In this document: positions 17,239-28,831 of the stretch, one piece after another
Layout of the letters: each line of letters opens with the position of its first letter
Numbering within the stretch: the stretch's first letter is position 1
Origin: Streptomyces griseochromogenes
Lineage (GTDB): Bacteria > Actinomycetota > Actinomycetes > Streptomycetales > Streptomycetaceae
NCBI RefSeq assembly: GCF_001542625.1
Contig: NZ_CP016279.1
Span: 7,936,001-8,000,000 of the forward strand
Reading direction: 5' to 3'
DNA: 64,000 nucleotides
Notes under the pieces: generated by a model
The model's input: only the letters and a program-made list of their open reading frames with translations
What the model was told of the DNA's origin: nothing
Databases searched by the model: none
Made by a program: the position numbers and the translations under genes

Positions 17239-18210
17239 TCAGTGCCAGGGCAGCTGTCCGCGCCGCTCCCAGTAGGCGCGCGGCTCCTCGACCAGGGTGG
17301 CGAGGCGGGTCAGCTGGTCCACGTCCAGATCCACGACGGCCGCGTGGAGGTTGGAGGCGAGCTGGGTGACGGTCGCGGCACCGGAGAGAACGACGCCCGC
17401 CCAGGGCTGACGCAGGATCAGGGCGAGGGCGACGGCGTCGCAGCCGAGGCCCGCCTCGTCGGCGATGGCCTTCAGGACGTCCGGGGCGTGCGGCGCGGCC
17501 AGCCGGCCGTTGGCCATGCCCTCCTTGACGATCACGGTGAGCCCGGCGTCATGGGCCTCGGCGAGGGCGGGGGCGGCCGAGGTCTCCAGGGCGTTGTACG
17601 TCGACTGGACGGTACGGAAGAGGGGTGCGCCGTCGACGGTCACCTGGAGGGCGGCGCGGATCGCGTCGGCCTGGGCGGGGCCGCTCGTGGAGAAGCCGAT
17701 GCTGAGTCCCCCGGCGGCGGCCTCGGCGAGCTCGGCGTGCAGGTCCTTGTCGGTGAGAGCCGGGCTGTCCGGGGTCACCGAATGGATCTGGTAGAGGTCC
17801 AGCCGGTCGCCGAGCAGCGCGTCGGTCTCGGCGCGCTGGCGCTCGTAGGTCGCCAGGCCGTGGTCCTTCACCTCGTGCTGTTCGGCGTCGGTGGACCAGC
17901 CGGCCGTGTAGGTGTAGCCCCATTTGCTGCCGACGACCACGTCGTCGATGTCCGGGCGCGCGTTCAGCCAGTCGGCGAGGAACTCCTCGGAGCGGCCGTA
18001 GGAGCGGGCGACGTCGAAGTAGCGTACGCCCTGGGCGTAGGCGGCGTCGAGGAGTTCGTGGGTACGGCTTCGGAGCGCGTCGACGCTGCGGTTCTCTCCC
18101 AGGTCCTCGTCGCGGCCGAGGTTGATGTAGCCGGGGCGGCCGACGGCAGCCAGGCCGAGGCCGATGTGGCAGGTCGGCGTCGTGGCGTGCGCGAGACGGG
18201 CGAAGGGCAT
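17239..18210 (-). CDS. Aldo/keto reductase
   Basis: 323 aa, ATG start. The AKR tetrad can be seen: Asp and Tyr in FDVARSYGRSEEFL, Lys in VVGSKWGY and His in YQIHSVTPDS. The NADPH-binding C-terminal part reads GVVLSGAATVTQLASNL. This is a (beta/alpha)8 NADPH-dependent oxidoreductase; the carbonyl substrate cannot be predicted. It is monocistronic and precedes tetR-MFS in the same direction with an 83-bp gap that contains the operator. Confidence 0.9.
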   Translation of the reverse strand: MPFARLAHATTPTCHIGLGLAAVGRPGYINLGRDEDLGENRSVDALRSRTHELLDAAYAQGVRYFDVARSYGRSEEFLADWLNARPDIDDVVVGSKWGYTYTAGWSTDAEQHEVKDHGLATYERQRAETDALLGDRLDLYQIHSVTPDSPALTDKDLHAELAEAAAGGLSIGFSTSGPAQADAIRAALQVTVDGAPLFRTVQSTYNALETSAAPALAEAHDAGLTVIVKEGMANGRLAAPHAPDVLKAIADEAGLGCDAVALALILRQPWAGVVLSGAATVTQLASNLHAAVVDLDVDQLTRLATLVEEPRAYWERRGQLPWH

Positions 18211-18330
18211 CGGGGGCTCCGTTCGGTCGGCTCCGATGGGGCTTTCGACCAACGTAACCCCGCGATGCCCTTCGCTCCCGCAGGAGATCCCGGGGCGTGC
18301 GGTGTGCCTGCGAGGGCGGATGCCTCGTGG

Positions 18331-18368
18331 CTGCCCGCGCAGTTTCCCGCGCCCCTTACGGGGCGCCG
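18331..18368. repeat. Streptomyces dispersed intergenic repeat, family B copy 1
   Basis: The strand shown carries GCTGCCCGCGCAGTTTCCCG followed by GCGCCCCTTACGGGGCGC, the reverse complement of the element at 63492-63550. The terminal GCGCCCC/GGGGCGC hairpin lies just past the argH stop codon and is probably its terminator. Confidence 0.6.
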
Positions 18369-18371
18369 CCC

Positions 18372-21102
<2,731 letters not shown>

Positions 21103-21130
21103 GGGTTTCTCCTCACGCTGCGTTCACTGA

Positions 21131-21162
21131 CATGCATGAGTATGCAGAACTCTGCATGATTC
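21131..21162 (-). promoter_or_regulatory. ARG boxes upstream of argG
   Basis: The segment holds CATGCATGAG, TATGCAGAAC and TCTGCATGATTC, overlapping TGCAT/ATGCA half-sites like those bound by ArgR in Streptomyces. It is 29-60 bp upstream of the argG start and matches a similar array in front of argC (40037-40069). Confidence 0.7.
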
Positions 21163-21231
21163 GTCAATCGCCCTCCGGTCGGGACGGAGATTCCGCGGTG
21201 TCGGGTCCAGACCTACAGGTCCGACATTTCC

Positions 21232-21270
21232 TTAGACGGGCGAACGGCTTTCGTCGATAATCGTTAGACA
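21232..21270 (+). promoter_or_regulatory. Promoter of the PPOX gene, probably leaderless
   Basis: TTAGAC (21232) and GATAAT (21256) are separated by 18 bp, and the ATG at 21270 begins 8 nt after the -10 box, so transcription should start at or next to the start codon. No ribosome-binding site is present, which fits a leaderless message. Confidence 0.5.
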
Positions 21271-21857
21271 TGGGAAAGATCTATGAGCGCATAGACGGCA
21301 GGCTCCGGACGTTCATCGAGGAGCAGCCCCTCTTCTTCACCGCGACCGCGCCGCTCTCCGGCGACGGTACGGTCAACCTCTCCCCCAAGGGCCTCAAGGG
21401 CTCCTTCGCCGTGCTCGACGAACTCACCGTGGCGTACCTCGACTTCGCCGGGTCCAACGCCGAGACCATCGCGCACCTGCGGGAGAACGGGCGGATCACC
21501 CTCATGTGGTGCGCCTTCCAGGGGCCGCCGAACATCGTGCGGGTGCACGGCCGGGGCGAGCCGGTCTTCCGGGACGACCCGCGCTTCAGGGAGCTGCTCT
21601 CCCACTTCCCGGACATCGACCCGAGCCCGCACGGCCTGCGCGCGATCATCGTGGTCCACACCGAACTGGTGCGGGACACCTGCGGCTACGCGGTCCCCTA
21701 CATGGCCTACGAGGAGGACCGCGACCTGCACGGCAAGCGCTTCGCGCGCGAGGACGACACCTCGCTGAGCACGTACTTCACGAAGAAGGAGCATGTCGCG
21801 GCGAGCCTGGATGGACTACCCGGGCTGCCGTTGCCGCTGCCGCCCTCTAGCTTCTGA
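21270..21857 (+). CDS. Pyridoxamine-5'-phosphate-oxidase-fold flavin protein
   Basis: 195 aa, ATG start. The N-terminus (FFTATAPLSGDGTVNLSPKG) and the following strand (VAYLDFAGSNAETIAHLREN) are typical of the PPOX split-barrel family that binds FMN or F420; RITLMWCAFQGPPNIVRVHG continues the barrel. The exact substrate is unknown; actinobacterial members include F420- and FMN-dependent reductases. It is followed 3 nt later by the L,D-transpeptidase-like gene, so the two may share a transcript. Confidence 0.8.
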   Translation: MGKIYERIDGRLRTFIEEQPLFFTATAPLSGDGTVNLSPKGLKGSFAVLDELTVAYLDFAGSNAETIAHLRENGRITLMWCAFQGPPNIVRVHGRGEPVFRDDPRFRELLSHFPDIDPSPHGLRAIIVVHTELVRDTCGYAVPYMAYEEDRDLHGKRFAREDDTSLSTYFTKKEHVAASLDGLPGLPLPLPPSSF

Positions 21858-21860
21858 GTC

Positions 21861-22562
21861 ATGCGCCCCGTTGTCGCCCTCGCCCTCGTGTCCGCGTCCG
21901 TCTGCCTGCTCGGTGCCGCGCCCGGTCGCGAGCCCGACCCGTTGCCCGCGCGGATGGCGGACACCGGGGGCGGTACCCAGCTGATCACCGCCGAGGCCCC
22001 GGCCACCGACGCGACGTCGGGGACTCTCACCTGGTGGGACCTGCGGGACGGGCAGTGGGTCGAGGCCGGCTCCGCACCGGCGCGGTTCGGGGCGAACGGG
22101 CTGGTGGAGGGGGGTACGCGCAAGCAGGGGACGAACACGACGCCGACCGGGCTGTACGACCTTCCGTTCGGGTTCGGGATCAAGGCGGCGCCCAGCGGGA
22201 CGCGCGTCGAGTACCGGACGGTGAAAGAGAGTTCCTGGTGGTGCGAGGACAACAACTCCTCGGCGTACAACCGGTGGGTGGACCCGCTGCCCGCCGACTG
22301 CCGTGCCACCGAGTCCGAGCAGATGTTCTCCTACACGGATCAGTATGCGTACGGGCTCGTCATCGGGTTCAACTACGAACGGCCGGTGCACGGGCACGGA
22401 GCCGGGATCTTCCTGCACGTCAACGGGAAGGCGGCCACGGCCGGTTGTGTGTCGGTACCGGAGGACGCGATGCGCGCCGTCCTCGCGTGGGCCGACCCGG
22501 CGGCCAAGCCGCACATCGCGATCGGAACGGCGAGCGGAGCGACGGCGACGACGCGCTACTGA
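21861..22562 (+). CDS. Exported L,D-transpeptidase-like protein (YkuD fold)
   Basis: 233 aa. A signal peptide (VVALALVSASVCLLGAAPG) leads the protein outside the membrane. The C-terminal half has the YkuD-type catalytic pattern: His in IFLHVNGKAATAGCVSVPE, 11 residues before the Cys of AGCVS. The middle (TPTGLYDLPFGFGIKA) matches the substrate-entry part of such domains. It may crosslink peptidoglycan or belong to the wider family of unknown cell-wall proteins. No peptidoglycan-binding domain is attached. Weak ribosome site; probably coupled to the preceding gene. Confidence 0.8.
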   Translation: MRPVVALALVSASVCLLGAAPGREPDPLPARMADTGGGTQLITAEAPATDATSGTLTWWDLRDGQWVEAGSAPARFGANGLVEGGTRKQGTNTTPTGLYDLPFGFGIKAAPSGTRVEYRTVKESSWWCEDNNSSAYNRWVDPLPADCRATESEQMFSYTDQYAYGLVIGFNYERPVHGHGAGIFLHVNGKAATAGCVSVPEDAMRAVLAWADPAAKPHIAIGTASGATATTRY

Positions 22563-22577
22563 CGGTCTCGCGGCTCG

Positions 22578-23235
22578 GTGGCCGCCAGGTGGGAGCCGGC
22601 GCTCTCCGACGCCGAGAACGAGCTGGGACGGTGGACGGATCGCCTCCGCCTGGCGTTCCGCCGGCGCTACGACGGGTCCTGCGAGGCGGGTTGCGTCGTG
22701 CGGATTGGGTCTCCGAGACCTGTCGTATGTACAACGGCTGCGGGCGGACCGGAAGAAGCCGGCCCACGCGGCCGAAGTCCGGGCCGGGCCGAGGGCAGCG
22801 CCCTTCTCGACCGGGCACAAGACGACATCGAAGAGGAGTGGACCGACCCCCCGCGGTGGAAGGCCCTTACGGCCGAGGATCTCGCGGCCTACGCCCTGTC
22901 CCAGCGGGTGAGCGCACTGTCCGCGTACCAACTCCTCGCACCCTTGCGGGAACTGGGCGCTCTCATCCCCGAACTCACCCCCTCCGAAGTGACCCGCCTC
23001 CCCTCCGGGATCCCGGACGCCCGGGACCTCGTCGCCCTCAATGCCGAGCACCGCGTCTCCGCCCCGGGGGCCGGTGGGCGCGGCGCACATACGGTTCGCG
23101 GCGCATGCCGTCGACGCGGACGAGGAGTGGGTGCGGGAGCGGCTCGCGTTGTACGCGGAGTTCTTCCGGCTGGAACCGTCCGGAACGGTGACGACCGTCC
23201 CGGCGGCTACCGGGCGGCCGGCAGCCGGACCGTGA
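22578..23235 (+). pseudogene. Probable decayed gene, at least three frameshifts
   Basis: Protein-like stretches appear in alternating frames: ENELGRWTDRLRLAFRRRYDG, then GLRDLSYVQRLRADRKKPAH in a second frame, then RWKALTAEDLAAYALSQRV and IPELTPSEVTRLPSG back in the first, then FAAHAVDADEEWVRERLALY and AEFFRLEPSGTVTT in the second. The pieces follow one another in order with natural amino-acid composition, so they look like one gene broken by indels. I do not recognise the family. The last 30 nt overlap the antisense end of the histidine kinase. Sequence error is an alternative. Confidence 0.45.
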
Positions 23236-24676
23236 ACGTCGTCGACCCGGGCTCGCTCCGCAGGCCCACGCTCCCCCCGTGCGCCTCCACCACGCCCGCC
23301 ACGATCGACAGCCCCAGCCCGGCACCGCCGCCGGAGGCGTCCGCCCGGCGGCGGTGTTCCGCCCGGGTGAAGCGTTCGAAGGCGCCCGGCTGGACGTCCT
23401 CGGGGATGCCGGGACCGTCGTCGTGGACCAAAAGGCGGGCCGAACCGTCCTCGGTCGCCAGGGTCACCGTCACCTTGGTGCCGACGGGCGTGTGCAAACG
23501 CGCGTTCGCCAACAGGTTGGCCAACACCTGTTGGAGGCGGTGGGCGTCGCCCGGGACCGTCACCGGGTCCTCGGGCAGGTCGAGGGTCCAGCCGTGCTCG
23601 GGGCCCGCGGCACGGGCGTCGGTGACCGCGTCCAGGACCAGGTGCGTCAGGTCGACCGGCCGGCTCTCCAGCGGGCGGCCCGCGTCGAGCCGGGCCAGCA
23701 GGAGCAGGTCGTCGACCATCTCGCCCATGCGGGAGGACTCGGCGGCGATGCGCTCCAGGGCGCGGTTCACCTCCGGCGGCACCGGGCCGGGGTGGAGCAG
23801 GGCCAGTTCCGCGTGTCCGCGGACCGAGGCGACCGGGGTGCGCAGCTCGTGGCTGGCGTCGGCGGCGAAGCGGCGCAGCCGCTCCTCACTGGCGTGGCGC
23901 TTGGTCAGGGCGTCCTCGACATGGCCCAGCATGCGGTTGAAGGCCGCCGCCACCCGGCCGACCTCGCTGCGGGCGTCGGGTTCCGGGGCGCGGGGCGGCA
24001 GGGCCACCTCGCCGCTGGCCAGGGGGAGCTCGCTGACCCGGGTGGCGGTGGCCGCGACCCTGCTGAGCGGCCGTAGCGACCAGCGGACCCAGAAGGCCCC
24101 CGCCACGCCGGTCACCACCAGGGCCAGGCCGAAGACGACGGCGGCCACCAGTTCGAGGCGGCGGACGGTCGCCTGCACGGGCTCCAGCGGGAGGCCGACG
24201 ATCAGGACGTCCCCGTCCCGGCCCGGGGAGGCGACGACCCGGTAGTCGTCCAGGGCGGAGAGGCCGATGGTGTGGGGCCTGCCGTCGGCCCGCACACCGG
24301 CCAGCCGCTTGCGGTCCGCGGCGGACAGGTCGACGTTCAGCTCCGCGGACGGGTCGCCGGAGCGGATGAGGCCCTTGTTGGTGACGGCGCCGTTCAGCAG
24401 GCGGGCGCCGAAGGTGCCGGTGGCCAGGCGGCGGGTGTCGCCGTGTTCGTCGCCGTCGTGATCGTCGGGCACCGACCCGTTGTGCTCCAGGCTCTCCGGG
24501 AACCGGGTGCCGACCTGGACGAGCTGTTCGTCGAGGCGCTGGGTGAGGAAGCCGTTCAGTTCGACGACCGCGGCGAGTCCCACGGCCGCGCAGCTCACCG
24601 CGAGCAGGACCACCAGGCCGAAGGTGAGGCGGGCGCGCAGCGTGCGGGGCCGGGGCAGGCGTCGTACGGGACTCAC
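23207..24676 (-). CDS. Membrane sensor histidine kinase of the redox-locus two-component system
   Basis: 489 aa; its GTG start overlaps the response-regulator stop (GTGA). Order: helix 1 (about 14-35), an extracytoplasmic sensor of about 130 residues with an acidic DDHDGDEHGD patch, helix 2 (about 175-200), HAMP, dimerisation/phospho-acceptor box FAADASHELRTPVASVRGH, N-box LANLLANARLH, G1 DDGPGIP and G2 GAGLGLSI. A complete EnvZ-like kinase. The stimulus is unknown; the divergent ferric-reductase operon suggests a metal or redox cue, and the His/Asp patch could bind metal. Confidence 0.92.
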   Translation of the reverse strand: MSPVRRLPRPRTLRARLTFGLVVLLAVSCAAVGLAAVVELNGFLTQRLDEQLVQVGTRFPESLEHNGSVPDDHDGDEHGDTRRLATGTFGARLLNGAVTNKGLIRSGDPSAELNVDLSAADRKRLAGVRADGRPHTIGLSALDDYRVVASPGRDGDVLIVGLPLEPVQATVRRLELVAAVVFGLALVVTGVAGAFWVRWSLRPLSRVAATATRVSELPLASGEVALPPRAPEPDARSEVGRVAAAFNRMLGHVEDALTKRHASEERLRRFAADASHELRTPVASVRGHAELALLHPGPVPPEVNRALERIAAESSRMGEMVDDLLLLARLDAGRPLESRPVDLTHLVLDAVTDARAAGPEHGWTLDLPEDPVTVPGDAHRLQQVLANLLANARLHTPVGTKVTVTLATEDGSARLLVHDDGPGIPEDVQPGAFERFTRAEHRRRADASGGGAGLGLSIVAGVVEAHGGSVGLRSEPGSTTFTVRLPAAR

Positions 24677-25413
24677 CTGGACACCGGCTTCAGGACGTAG
24701 CCCGCGCCGCGCACCGTGTGGATCATGGGTTCGCGGCCCGCGTCCACCTTCTTGCGCAGGTAGGAGATGTACAGCTCGACCACATGGGCCCGGCCGCCGA
24801 AGTCGTAGGACCAGACCCGGTCGAGGATCTGGGCCTTGCTGAGGACGCGGCGCGGGTTGCGCATGAGGAAGCGGAGGAGTTCGAACTCGGTCGGTGAGAG
24901 TTCGATCAGCTCGCCGGCCCGGGTCACCTCGCGGGCCTCCTCGTCCATGACCAGGTCGCCCACGGTCAGCCGCGGCCCCTCCTCCTGCTGCCGGGCCATG
25001 CCCGCGCGACGCAGCAGTCCGCGCAGCCGGGCGACGACCTCCTCCAGGCTGAAGGGCTTGGTGACATAGTCGTCGCCGCCCGCCGTGATGCCGGCGATGC
25101 GGTCCTCGACCGCGTCACGGGCCGTGAGGAAGAGCACACACACGTCCGGCTTCACCTCGTGCAGCCGGCGCAGCACCGCGAAGCCGTCGGTGTCCGGGAG
25201 CATCACGTCCAGGACGACGGCGTCGGGCAGCAGCTCACGCGCGGCCGAGAGCGCGGAGGCGCCGTCGCCGGCCGCGCGCACCTCCCAGCCCTCGTAGCGC
25301 AGGGCGCCGGTGAGCACCTCCGCGAGGTCGGGGTCGTCGTCCACGACGAGGACGCGCAGCGGAGTGCCGTCGGGGCGGGTGACGGCGGGGCGGCCGGAGC
25401 GGGTGGTGTTCAT
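24673..25413 (-). CDS. OmpR-family response regulator
   Basis: 246 aa from ATG 25413 (an ATG at 25428 is possible). The receiver domain has the acidic pair VVDDDPD, phospho-acceptor Asp in VVLDVMLPDTDG, Thr in FLTARD and Lys in YVTKPFS. The winged-helix output domain ends with RVWSYDFGGRAHVVELYISY and IHTVRGAGYVL. It is co-translated with the kinase. It probably binds the 11-bp-spaced direct repeat at 25462-25481 in the divergent region and so controls the flavocytochrome operon and itself. Confidence 0.93.
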   Translation of the reverse strand: MNTTRSGRPAVTRPDGTPLRVLVVDDDPDLAEVLTGALRYEGWEVRAAGDGASALSAARELLPDAVVLDVMLPDTDGFAVLRRLHEVKPDVCVLFLTARDAVEDRIAGITAGGDDYVTKPFSLEEVVARLRGLLRRAGMARQQEEGPRLTVGDLVMDEEAREVTRAGELIELSPTEFELLRFLMRNPRRVLSKAQILDRVWSYDFGGRAHVVELYISYLRKKVDAGREPMIHTVRGAGYVLKPVSR

Positions 25414-25461
25414 CGCATCTACCAGCATCGCTCGTGCCGCGGGTGGCGGGCCGCCCGGGCA

Positions 25462-25481
25462 CCTCTGAGTTTCCTCTGAGT
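25462..25481. promoter_or_regulatory. Direct-repeat site for the OmpR-type regulator
   Basis: CCTCTGAGT occurs at 25462-25470 and again at 25473-25481, an 11-bp period, as OmpR/PhoB-type dimers bind. A weaker relative (CCCTGAGAG) follows near 25510. The site is midway between the response regulator and the first flavocytochrome gene. Confidence 0.5.
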
Positions 25482-25567
25482 CGGCCGGGCGGGGCGGCCG
25501 CTCAAAGGTCCCTGAGAGCTTCGGCACGCACAGTGGCCGGGTACGGCAGACGAAGGGACGGCCATTC

Positions 25568-26914
25568 ATGACCACCGTGGACTCGAGCCCGGCGGCCCCG
25601 CCTCGGCCCGCACGGCGCTCCCCCGCCGGCCTGGTGCTCGCAGTGCTGTGGGCGGGGGCGGCGGCCGTGGTCGCGCTCTGGTGGGCGGACACGGGGTCCG
25701 TGGTCGCCGCGGCGGGCTGGCTGACCGGGGCCGGGCGCATCGCCGGACTGCTGTGCGGGTACGCCTGCGCGGTGCTGGTCGGCCTGATGGCGCGGGTGCC
25801 GCTGCTGGAGGCGCGGATCGGATCGGACCGGGTGGCGCGCTGGCACGCGATGGCCGGCCGGTACACGGTCTGCCTGCTGCTCGCGCACATCGTGCTGATC
25901 CTGGCCGGGTACGCCGCCCAGGACCGGGTCTCGCCGTGGCACGAGGCGGTCACCGTCGTCCTGGACTACCCGGAGATGCTCAAGGCGACCGCCGGCACGC
26001 TGCTCCTGCTCGCGGTCGGTGTCACCTCGGCGCGGGCCGTGCGCCGCCGGACCAGCTACGAGTTCTGGTACTACGTCCACCTCTTCACGTACGCGGCCGT
26101 CTTCCTGGCCTTCGGGCACCAGGTGGCCCTCGGCGACCAGTTCAGCGGCGATCCGGCGGCCACCGCCGTGTGGTACGCGCTGTACCTGGGCGTGGCCGCC
26201 CTGGTGGTGTGGTTCCGGATCCTCGTGCCGGTCCGGCTGAACCTGCGGCACCGGCTGCGTGTGGAGTCGGTGCACCCGGAGGCGCCGGGCGTGTACTCGG
26301 TCGTCGTACGCGGGCTGCGCCTGGACGAACTGGGCGCGCGGCCGGGGCAGTTCTTGCGCTGGCGGTTCCTCGGCGAGGGCATGGGCTGGACGTCGACGCC
26401 GTACTCCCTGTCGGCGCCGCCGCGCCCGGACCTGCTGCGGATCACCGTCAAGGCGCTCGGCGACCACAGCGCGGCCGTCGCGCTGCTGCGGCCGGGCACC
26501 CGGGTGTGGGCGGAGGGACCGTACGGCTCCCTGACCGCCGACCGGGCCGGCGGCCACCGGTCCCTGCTGATCGCGGCCGGCGTCGGCATCACCCCGCTGC
26601 GCGCGCTGTTCGAGACGCTGCCCGGCGAGGTCACCCTGCTCTACCGGGCGCGCGGCGCGGAGCACCTGGCGCTGGGCGGCGAGCTGGAGGCGATCGCCGG
26701 ATGGCGGGGCGCGCGGGTGCTGTACGCGCTCGACGGGCCGCGCGGGGAGCGGCCGGGCATCACGGCACAGTCGCTGCGCGCGACGTTCCCGGGGCTCGCG
26801 GGCCACGACGTGTACCTCTGCGGCCCGCACGGCTTCGCCCAGGACGTGTACGGGGCGCTGCGGGCGGCCGGGGTGCCGGACCGTCGTATCCACCACGAGT
26901 CGTTCGAGCTGTGA
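25568..26914 (+). CDS. Ferric-reductase-like transmembrane flavocytochrome, copy 1
   Basis: 448 aa. Residues about 20-225 form a six-helix heme domain with paired His residues in RWHAMAGRYTVCLLLAHIV and YYVHLFTYAAVFLAFGHQVA. The cytoplasmic FNR-like half has the FAD motif TPYSLS (the usual His before Pro is Thr here), NAD site GVGITPLRALFE and the C-terminal YLCGPHGF. It would move electrons from cytoplasmic NAD(P)H via FAD and two hemes to the outer membrane face. First gene of the operon with two FMN proteins, a paralogue and apbE. Confidence 0.9.
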   Translation: MTTVDSSPAAPPRPARRSPAGLVLAVLWAGAAAVVALWWADTGSVVAAAGWLTGAGRIAGLLCGYACAVLVGLMARVPLLEARIGSDRVARWHAMAGRYTVCLLLAHIVLILAGYAAQDRVSPWHEAVTVVLDYPEMLKATAGTLLLLAVGVTSARAVRRRTSYEFWYYVHLFTYAAVFLAFGHQVALGDQFSGDPAATAVWYALYLGVAALVVWFRILVPVRLNLRHRLRVESVHPEAPGVYSVVVRGLRLDELGARPGQFLRWRFLGEGMGWTSTPYSLSAPPRPDLLRITVKALGDHSAAVALLRPGTRVWAEGPYGSLTADRAGGHRSLLIAAGVGITPLRALFETLPGEVTLLYRARGAEHLALGGELEAIAGWRGARVLYALDGPRGERPGITAQSLRATFPGLAGHDVYLCGPHGFAQDVYGALRAAGVPDRRIHHESFEL

Positions 26915-26922
26915 GGCTTTCT

Positions 26923-27372
26923 GTGCACGCGTTGAAGAAGAATCGTCCCCTCCGCCGCATCGTGCTGGCGAGTGCCGCCACCGTCTCGGGGATGGTGCTG
27001 CTGCTGTCGCTGAAGCCGCACACGAATTCCGTGGTGGCGGCGAGCGCCGAGTCGCACGCGCCGTCGAGCGGTTCGAGCACGGCACCGGGCACCGGCACGA
27101 GGACCGTCACCGGCGACACCGTCCAGACGCGGTGGGGACCGGTCCGGGTGCGGGTCACGATCGAGGGCGGAAGGCTCACCGACGTCACCGCGCTCAGCTA
27201 CCCGCAGGACAACCCGCGCGACCAGGAGATCAGCGGCTACGCCCTCCCCCAGCTGCGGAGCGAGGCGCTGGCCGCCCAGAGCGCGCGGATCGACACGGTC
27301 TCCGGAGCCACGTACACCAGTGGCGGCTACCGCCGGTCGCTGCAGTCCGCGCTGGACTCCGCGGGCCTCTGA
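26923..27372 (+). CDS. Exported FMN-binding domain protein, single domain
   Basis: 149 aa from GTG 26923 (GAGG 6 nt upstream); a GTG at 26911 overlapping the previous stop is an alternative. An N-terminal membrane anchor/signal (RRIVLASAATVSGMVLLLSL) is followed by a Ser/Thr/Gly linker and one FMN_bind domain ending in IDTVSGATYTSGGY. DTVSGAT fits the D-x-x-S/T-G-A-T flavinylation site recognised by ApbE, where FMN is attached to the Thr. It is the likely electron acceptor of the preceding flavocytochrome. Confidence 0.88.
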   Translation: MHALKKNRPLRRIVLASAATVSGMVLLLSLKPHTNSVVAASAESHAPSSGSSTAPGTGTRTVTGDTVQTRWGPVRVRVTIEGGRLTDVTALSYPQDNPRDQEISGYALPQLRSEALAAQSARIDTVSGATYTSGGYRRSLQSALDSAGL

Positions 27373-27431
27373 ACACTCAGCGCATGCGCCACGTATCTCT
27401 GGGCCAAGGGTCAAGTCCCCACGGAGGAACC

Positions 27432-28814
27432 GTGACCACCACGCTCGCAGGCGGACGTGCCGCCCGCCGCCAGACGATGCGCCGCATCCGCCCGCGCCGC
27501 TCCCCGGCCGTACCGCTGCTGCTCGCGGTCTGGGCGGGCGCGGTGGCCGTGCTGTGGCTCTGGTGGCACAACACCCCGTCCATCGCCGACGACAACGGCA
27601 AGATCCTCAACGCGGGCCGGATCACCGGTCTGCTGGCCGGCTACCTGATGGCGCTGGTCGTGCTCCAGATGGCGCGCGTACCGGCGCTGGAACGCCGCGT
27701 CGGCTCCGACCGGGTGGCTCGCTGGCACGCGATGAGCGGCCGTTACACGCTCTGTCTGGTCCTGGCGCACGTCTTCCTCACCATGTGGGGGTACGCGCTG
27801 CAGGCCGGCAAGTCGCTCGGCGACATCGTGCAGCAGACCATCGACTCCATCAACCAGCTGCCGGACATGGGCAAGGCCGCCATCGGCATGGCCCTGTTCC
27901 TGCTCATCGGCCTGACGTCGATCGGCCCGGTCCGCCGCCGGCTGCCGTACGACACCTGGTACCACGTCCACCTGCTCACGTACGCGGCGGTGTTCCTGAC
28001 GTTCTGGCACCAGATCACCACCGGCAACGACTTCGCGGTCGAGCCCACCGCCAAGACCTTCTGGTACGTGCTGTACGGGTCGGTCACCGCGCTGGTGCTC
28101 TGGTACCGGATCCTCACCCCGATCCGGCTGAACCTCCGTCACCGCATGCGGGTGGAAGCGGTGATCGAGGAGACGCCGGGCATCGTGTCGGTGCTGATCG
28201 GCGGGCGGAAGCTGCACCGGATGGGCGCGGAGGCGGGGCAGTTCTTCCGCTGGCGGTTCCTCGCCCCGGGAATGCGGTTCAGCTCGCACCCGTACTCGCT
28301 GTCGGCGGCGCCCCGCCCCGACATGCTGCGGATCACGGTGAAGGCGATCGGCGACCACAGCGAGCGGCTGCGCGAGCTGACGCCCGGCACCCGGGTGTGG
28401 GCGGAGGGCCCGTACGGCGCGCTGACCGCGCAGCGGCGCAGCGCGGGGAAGGTGCTGCTGGTCGCGGGCGGGGTCGGCATCACGCCGATGCGGGCGCTGT
28501 TCGAGACGCTGCCCGGGGCGGCCGGTGACATCACCCTGCTGTACCGGGCCAACACCACCCAGGACCTGGCGCTGTGGGACGAGCTGGCCGCGATCGCCAA
28601 GGAGCGGGGCGCCCGGCTGATGTACGCGGTCAACAGCCCCGAGGGCGAGCGTCCGGACATCTCCGCGGAGAACCTCCAGCGGAAGATCCCGGACATCGAT
28701 CGCCACGATGTGTTCATGTGCGGCCCGCCCGGGTTCGCGCAGTCGGTGTTCGAGGCACTGCGCGACGCGGGAGTCCCCGCGCGGCGTATCCACCACGAGT
28801 CGTTCGAGATGTGA
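27432..28814 (+). CDS. Ferric-reductase-like transmembrane flavocytochrome, copy 2
   Basis: 460 aa from GTG 27432 (GGAGG upstream). Clearly paralogous to the copy at 25568, with the same His-bearing helices (RWHAMSGRYTLCLVLAHVF, WYHVHLLTYAAVFLTFWHQ). Unlike copy 1, it keeps the canonical FAD motif HPYSLS, plus GVGITPMRALFE and FMCGPPGF at the NAD site. Both copies end in RRIHHESFE(L/M). The tandem arrangement flavocytochrome-FMN protein twice suggests duplication of a two-gene module. Confidence 0.9.
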   Translation: MTTTLAGGRAARRQTMRRIRPRRSPAVPLLLAVWAGAVAVLWLWWHNTPSIADDNGKILNAGRITGLLAGYLMALVVLQMARVPALERRVGSDRVARWHAMSGRYTLCLVLAHVFLTMWGYALQAGKSLGDIVQQTIDSINQLPDMGKAAIGMALFLLIGLTSIGPVRRRLPYDTWYHVHLLTYAAVFLTFWHQITTGNDFAVEPTAKTFWYVLYGSVTALVLWYRILTPIRLNLRHRMRVEAVIEETPGIVSVLIGGRKLHRMGAEAGQFFRWRFLAPGMRFSSHPYSLSAAPRPDMLRITVKAIGDHSERLRELTPGTRVWAEGPYGALTAQRRSAGKVLLVAGGVGITPMRALFETLPGAAGDITLLYRANTTQDLALWDELAAIAKERGARLMYAVNSPEGERPDISAENLQRKIPDIDRHDVFMCGPPGFAQSVFEALRDAGVPARRIHHESFEM

Positions 28815-28831
28815 GCGGGAGCTGCGAAGCG

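Noticed and set aside
22578..24245. One long plus-strand gene covering the decayed region and the kinase
   Set aside because: It would overlap more than 1 kb of a complete histidine kinase on the other strand; only the first 650 bp look protein-like.
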